A stretch of DNA of 6,687 nucleotides, taken from NCBI GenBank assembly GCA_001821475.1, contig MHMF01000028.1:1-6687 (forward strand), read 5' to 3'. The stretch comes from Candidatus Nealsonbacteria bacterium RIFCSPLOWO2_01_FULL_38_120 (GTDB lineage Bacteria; Patescibacteriota; Minisyncoccia; Minisyncoccales; GWA2-38-27). Below the pieces are notes generated by a model that had not been told where the DNA came from, made no database searches, and saw only the letters and a list, made by a program, of their open reading frames with translations. Position numbers and translations under genes: made by a program. The stretch's first letter is position 1, and each line of letters begins with the position of its first letter. This document shows positions 6,562-6,687 of this stretch, piece by piece.

Positions 6562-6582
6562 GCCGTATGCAAAGCATACGGC
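6562..6582. repeat. Perfect 9-bp hairpin upstream of the dehydratase gene
   Basis: GCCGTATGC-AAA-GCATACGGC is a perfect inverted repeat with a 3-base loop. It lies 75 bases upstream of the dehydratase start and has no following T run, so it is not a terminator. It is part of the inverted-repeat-rich tract filling 6540-6687. Confidence 0.7.
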
Positions 6583-6586
6583 GAAT

Positions 6587-6611
6587 AATTATATTTAATA
6601 TAATTCCTCGC
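6587..6611. repeat. Repeat unit copy 1 (19-base palindrome plus CCTCGC)
   Basis: AATTATAT-TTA-ATATAATT followed by CCTCGC. The 8-base arms are perfect inverted repeats. The 25-base unit differs at one base from the copy at 6663-6687. Both strands contain a TATAAT, so it can also read as a -10 box. Confidence 0.75.
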
Positions 6612-6617
6612 TCGGTC

Positions 6618-6649
6618 GGAGTAAGCGAAAATGTGTTTTCGTTTACTCC
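6618..6649. repeat. 14-bp hairpin between the two repeat copies
   Basis: The arms 6618-6631 (GGAGTAAGCGAAAA) and 6636-6649 (TTTTCGTTTACTCC) pair over 14 positions with one G-T mismatch (a G-U wobble in RNA) around TGTG. No T run follows on either strand, so it is not a standard terminator. Confidence 0.75.
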
Positions 6650-6662
6650 TCCCTCCCTTCGT

Positions 6663-6687
6663 AATTATATTTGATATAATTCCTCGC
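6663..6687. repeat. Repeat unit copy 2, at the window edge
   Basis: AATTATAT-TTG-ATATAATT followed by CCTCGC, 24 of 25 bases identical to 6587-6611 and offset by 76 bases. The plus strand contains TGATATAAT, a perfect extended -10-like element. The window stops exactly at the end of this copy, so further copies may follow. Confidence 0.75.

Noticed and set aside
6429..6674. Plus-strand 81-codon frame across the dehydratase start and the palindromic spacer
   Set aside because: It is antisense to the first helix of the dehydratase and then runs through hairpins and repeats; no recognisable domain or start signal.
6540..6687. CRISPR array
   Set aside because: Only two good repeat copies, palindromes AT-rich with an unequal degenerate third copy, a 51-base gap containing its own hairpin, and no cas genes.

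Overview
The window carries three long genes, all on the minus strand, so transcription runs from the right edge to the left. AT-rich sequence, short spacers, standard-code reading frames and secreted proteins of a particular style suggest an uncultivated Patescibacteria/CPR (Parcubacteria-like) bacterium. That style includes a coiled coil followed by a C-terminal peptidoglycan-binding domain with a Cys pair, and IPT plus carboxypeptidase-regulatory-like arrays. The assignment rests on protein style only; no rRNA or other phylogenetic marker is present.

Layout in order of transcription. (1) 6687-6488 is a 200-base non-coding stretch packed with inverted repeats, including two near-identical copies of a 25-base unit built on a 19-base palindrome. 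(2) 6487-4607 encodes a full-length membrane-anchored nucleotide-sugar 4,6-dehydratase of the CapD/WbpM/PglF type. It ends at a very long, nearly perfect terminator hairpin (4554-4595). (3) 4499-2637 encodes an exported HExxH zinc metalloprotease with a C-terminal peptidoglycan-binding domain; the DNA for its first ~60 codons is made largely of palindromes. (4) 2636-2482 holds a strong promoter-like sequence next to a run of eight G, then a leader with a possible 21-codon peptide and a terminator-like hairpin ending 10 bases before the next start codon. (5) 2481-1 encodes the first 827 residues of a large secreted protein: signal peptide, Ig-like domain, IPT/TIG domain and at least six tandem beta-sandwich repeats. 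It runs off the left edge.

Functionally the window is cell-envelope oriented: one enzyme that makes a deoxy-amino-sugar precursor for surface glycans, one secreted protease likely attached to or acting at the wall, and one large surface or adhesin-like protein. The terminator after the dehydratase and the promoter before the repeat protein suggest separate transcription units rather than one operon. None of the three genes has a recognisable Shine-Dalgarno sequence at its start. The best candidate for something undescribed is the leader of the repeat-protein gene, which looks like a compact attenuation and possibly phase-variation control region. The palindromic element that forms the 5' end of the protease frame comes second.
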